NCBI GenBank assembly: GCA_964276025.1
Contig: CAXYDD010000002.1
Coordinates: forward strand, 744,001-808,000
Source: Porticoccus sp964276025
GTDB lineage: Bacteria; Pseudomonadota; Gammaproteobacteria; Pseudomonadales; Porticoccaceae
DNA length: 64,000 nucleotides
Direction of reading: 5' to 3'
Of this stretch, positions 61,651 to 64,000 are shown in pieces. Each line of letters opens with the position of its first letter. Position 1 is the stretch's first letter. The notes under the pieces were generated by a model that ran no database searches, was not told where the DNA came from, and saw nothing but the letters and a program-made list of their open reading frames with translations. A program made the position numbers and the translations under genes.

Positions 61651-64000
61651 ATGCTCCAAACGTCTTTTGTACATCTTCGGCTTCACAGTGAGTATTCGCT
61701 CGTTGATGGCCTCATATCCATAAATCCACTTGTACATAAGGTGGCTGACCTAGGTATGCCAGCTGTTGCTCTTACAGATATTACCAATTTCTTTGGGTTG
61801 ATTAAGTTTTATAAAGCCGCTCATCTATCTGGTGTCAAACCTATATTTGGTGCAGATTTATGCATTCGCAGCAGTATTGACGATATACCACCATATGATA
61901 TGACGTTTCTTATAATGAATATGACAGGTTATCGTAATCTTACAAAGCTGATATCTCGTGCTTATCAAGAGGGTCAAAGTCACGGTATCCCTATGATTAA
62001 TAGTGATTGGATTGAAGGTGTATCGGAGGGACTCATTGTACTTAGTGGCCGTCAAAGTGACATTGGTCAAGCAACACTTGCGGGAAATAATCTACAGGCC
62101 GAAACATTCCTGCAGAACTGGATTAAGATATTTGCGGATAGATTTTACTTAGAGTTAACTAGAACTAGAAGATTAGGCGAAGAAGATTTTATTCATTCCG
62201 CTATTAGATTGTCTCAAAAATTTAACTGTCCTGTAGTAGCTACAAATGATGTTAGATTCCTGAAATCTGATGATTTTGAAGCGCATGAATCAAGAGTTTG
62301 TATTGGTTTAGGATATGTTCTGGACGATTCTAGGCGAGCTAAGACATATAGTGAAGAGCAGTATCTTCGTTCGGAAGACGAAATGATCGAACTATTTAAT
62401 GACATACCAGAGGCTCTTGAAAATACGCTGGAAATTGCATACCGATGTAATCTAGAACTTAAATTAGGTGAAACTTTTTTACCAGATTATCCTATACCTG
62501 AGGGCTTAACCAAAGATAATTTTTTTAAAAAATTATCTATTGAAGGGCTTGAAAATAGACTTTTAAAAATTCTCATATCCTCAAAGAAAGACCCCAAAAA
62601 AGATAGAAAAAAATATTTTGATCGGCTTGATTTTGAGCTCCAAGTTGTAATAAAAATGGGTTATCAGGGCTATTTTTTAATAGTAATGGATTTTATCAGA
62701 TGGGCTAAAGAGAATGGCATACCTGTAGGTCCTGGACGAGGTTCCGGAGCAGGCTCGTTAATCGCTTATGCGCTTGGAATTACAGATTTAGATCCTCTCG
62801 AATATGGGCTACTATTTGAACGATTCTTAAATCCCGAGCGAGTGTCAATGCCTGACTTTGACATAGATTTTTGTATGGATAATAGGGATAGGGTTATTTC
62901 ATATGTAGCAGGTCGATATGGTCGAGATGCAGTTTCTCAAATAATTACTTTCGGAAAAATGGCCGCTAGGGCAGTAGTAAGAGATGTGGCAAGAGTTCAG
63001 GGTAAACCTTATGGTCTAGCAGATAGGCTGTCGAAAATGATCCCAGCTGATATTGGTATGACTCTAAAAAAGGCAGTTGAGGAGCAGGATATTTTGAGAG
63101 AATTTTTGTCTGAAAATGATGAAGCTCAAGAAATTTGGGATATGGCAGTTCAGCTTGAAGGCATTACTAGAAATGCGGGTAAGCATGCAGGGGGTGTTGT
63201 TATTGCACCAACAAAGCTCACAGATTTTTCTCCATTATACTGTGATGAGACAGGAGAAGGCCTTGTTACACAGTTTGATAAAGATGATGTAGAAAGTGCA
63301 GGACTGATCAAGTTTGATTTTTTAGGACTAAGAACACTAACAATTATAGATTGTGCAGTCAGGATGGTGAATAAGCGCCCTCATGATTCATCAGATAAAA
63401 CGTTAGTTATAAATGATATCCCGTTAGATGATCCTTTAGCGTTTGAGCTTATACAGAAAGGAGAGACGACTGCTGTATTTCAATTAGAATCACAAGGCAT
63501 GAAAGATTTAATGAAGCGCGTAAAACCTAATTCATTTGAGGATATCATAGCGCTTGTAGCGCTTTATAGGCCTGGCCCTCTTGAGTCAGGGATGGTTGAC
63601 GATTTCGTTAATCGTAAACATGGAAGATCAAGAGTGGCCTATCCTGATGAAAAATTTCAGCATCAAAGTCTAAAACCGATTTTAGAGCCCACTTATGGAG
63701 TTATAGTTTATCAAGAGCAGGTGATGCAAATTGCCCAAATTCTTGCAGGATACTCCTTGGGAGAAGCAGACTTACTTCGTCGTGCTATGGGAAAAAAGAA
63801 GCCAGAGGAGATGGCTAAACAACGAGAAATTTTTGAGGAAGGTGCAAAAAAACAAGGGATTGACCCTAACCTCGCTATAAAAATATTTGATCTGGTGGAA
63901 AAATTTGCTGGATATGGATTTAATAAATCTCACTCCGCTGCATATGCGCTCTTGGCCTATCAAACAGCTTACCTTAAATCTCATTATTTACCTGAATTTA
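61651..64000 (+). CDS. dnaE: DNA polymerase III alpha subunit DnaE (partial, 3' end outside the window)
   Basis: 783 codons are open to the window edge; I read the frame without finding a stop. The start FVHLRLHSEYSLVDGLI is the PHP domain. PVGPGRGSGAGSLIAYAL and the catalytic acids in PDFDIDFCMDNRDR (about 402-406) are the polymerase palm. AGYGFNKSHSAAYALLAYQ leads toward the helix-hairpin-helix region. The family is about 1150-1170 residues, so roughly a third is missing. The conserved order rnhB-dnaE supports the call. Confidence 0.96.
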   Translation, partial: MLQTSFVHLRLHSEYSLVDGLISINPLVHKVADLGMPAVALTDITNFFGLIKFYKAAHLSGVKPIFGADLCIRSSIDDIPPYDMTFLIMNMTGYRNLTKLISRAYQEGQSHGIPMINSDWIEGVSEGLIVLSGRQSDIGQATLAGNNLQAETFLQNWIKIFADRFYLELTRTRRLGEEDFIHSAIRLSQKFNCPVVATNDVRFLKSDDFEAHESRVCIGLGYVLDDSRRAKTYSEEQYLRSEDEMIELFNDIPEALENTLEIAYRCNLELKLGETFLPDYPIPEGLTKDNFFKKLSIEGLENRLLKILISSKKDPKKDRKKYFDRLDFELQVVIKMGYQGYFLIVMDFIRWAKENGIPVGPGRGSGAGSLIAYALGITDLDPLEYGLLFERFLNPERVSMPDFDIDFCMDNRDRVISYVAGRYGRDAVSQIITFGKMAARAVVRDVARVQGKPYGLADRLSKMIPADIGMTLKKAVEEQDILREFLSENDEAQEIWDMAVQLEGITRNAGKHAGGVVIAPTKLTDFSPLYCDETGEGLVTQFDKDDVESAGLIKFDFLGLRTLTIIDCAVRMVNKRPHDSSDKTLVINDIPLDDPLAFELIQKGETTAVFQLESQGMKDLMKRVKPNSFEDIIALVALYRPGPLESGMVDDFVNRKHGRSRVAYPDEKFQHQSLKPILEPTYGVIVYQEQVMQIAQILAGYSLGEADLLRRAMGKKKPEEMAKQREIFEEGAKKQGIDPNLAIKIFDLVEKFAGYGFNKSHSAAYALLAYQTAYLKSHYLPEF

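Overview
The window is one contiguous, AT-rich stretch of a gammaproteobacterial chromosome and is almost entirely coding. Its gene order is the best taxonomic clue. rpsB-tsf-pyrH-frr-uppS-cdsA-dxr-rseP-bamA-skp-lpxD-fabZ-lpxA-lpxB-rnhB-dnaE, the divergent map-glnD-dapC-nth-(ArsC-like)-dapD-dapE block, dapA-bamC-MBL, rnt-pyrC-argG, and hisB facing AsmA-mutY-yggX all resemble the order known from Pseudomonas-like gammaproteobacteria. The base composition is far more AT-rich than Pseudomonas. This suggests a low-GC, probably marine or host-associated relative. The genus cannot be named from the sequence alone. No CRISPR array, integrase, transposase or phage gene was seen.

Layout. (1) 1-4.8 kb: a periplasmic adaptor of an efflux pump, a hotdog thioesterase, and a broken histidine cluster (hisA, hisH, hisB) interrupted by a secreted adhesin-E-like gene and a 31-codon ORF with a very strong ribosome binding site. 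hisF is not next to hisA. (2) 5.1-8.6 kb: AsmA, mutY, yggX and tRNA-Phe. (3) 8.7-14.9 kb: the most accessory-looking part. It holds an unknown exported protein, a VUT transporter, a DUF2237 protein, Sel1 and MORN repeat proteins, an exported gamma-glutamyltransferase, a DUF2256 mini-protein, a gamma-glutamylcyclotransferase-like protein and a possible beta-flower protein, plus one apparently broken small gene. (4) 15-20 kb: argF-argD, then a porin / FMN-binding protein / PepSY membrane protein operon behind a strong Fur box. (5) 20-31.7 kb: grxD, a peroxiredoxin, slyX, maeB, a ferredoxin, rnt, pyrC, argG, gloA, a D-amino-acid aminotransferase, alr, purC and DoxX. (6) 31.9-37 kb: fabV, lpxL, dapA, bamC and a WalJ-like hydrolase. 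A gap of about 530 bp with DnaA-box-like sequences follows. (7) 37.5-46.4 kb: rsmJ and the dap/nth/glnD/map block. (8) 46.6-64 kb: the translation, isoprenoid, envelope-biogenesis and replication operon, ending inside dnaE.

How the genes fit together. dapA, dapD, dapC and dapE give most of the succinylase branch of lysine/diaminopimelate synthesis. alr and the D-amino-acid aminotransferase supply D-amino acids for peptidoglycan. lpxA, lpxB, lpxD, lpxL and fabZ serve lipid A. bamA, bamC and skp serve outer-membrane protein assembly. uppS, cdsA, dxr and rseP serve lipid carriers, phospholipid, isoprenoid and envelope stress. argD, argF and argG are arginine steps.

The most interesting items are the Fur-boxed porin-FMN-PepSY operon (a possible flavin-based iron reduction and uptake system), a ribosomal protein S2 whose C-terminal tail contains eleven tandem 18-bp repeats, the DnaA-box pair in the large AT-rich gap, and several tiny genes too short for routine ORF calling.
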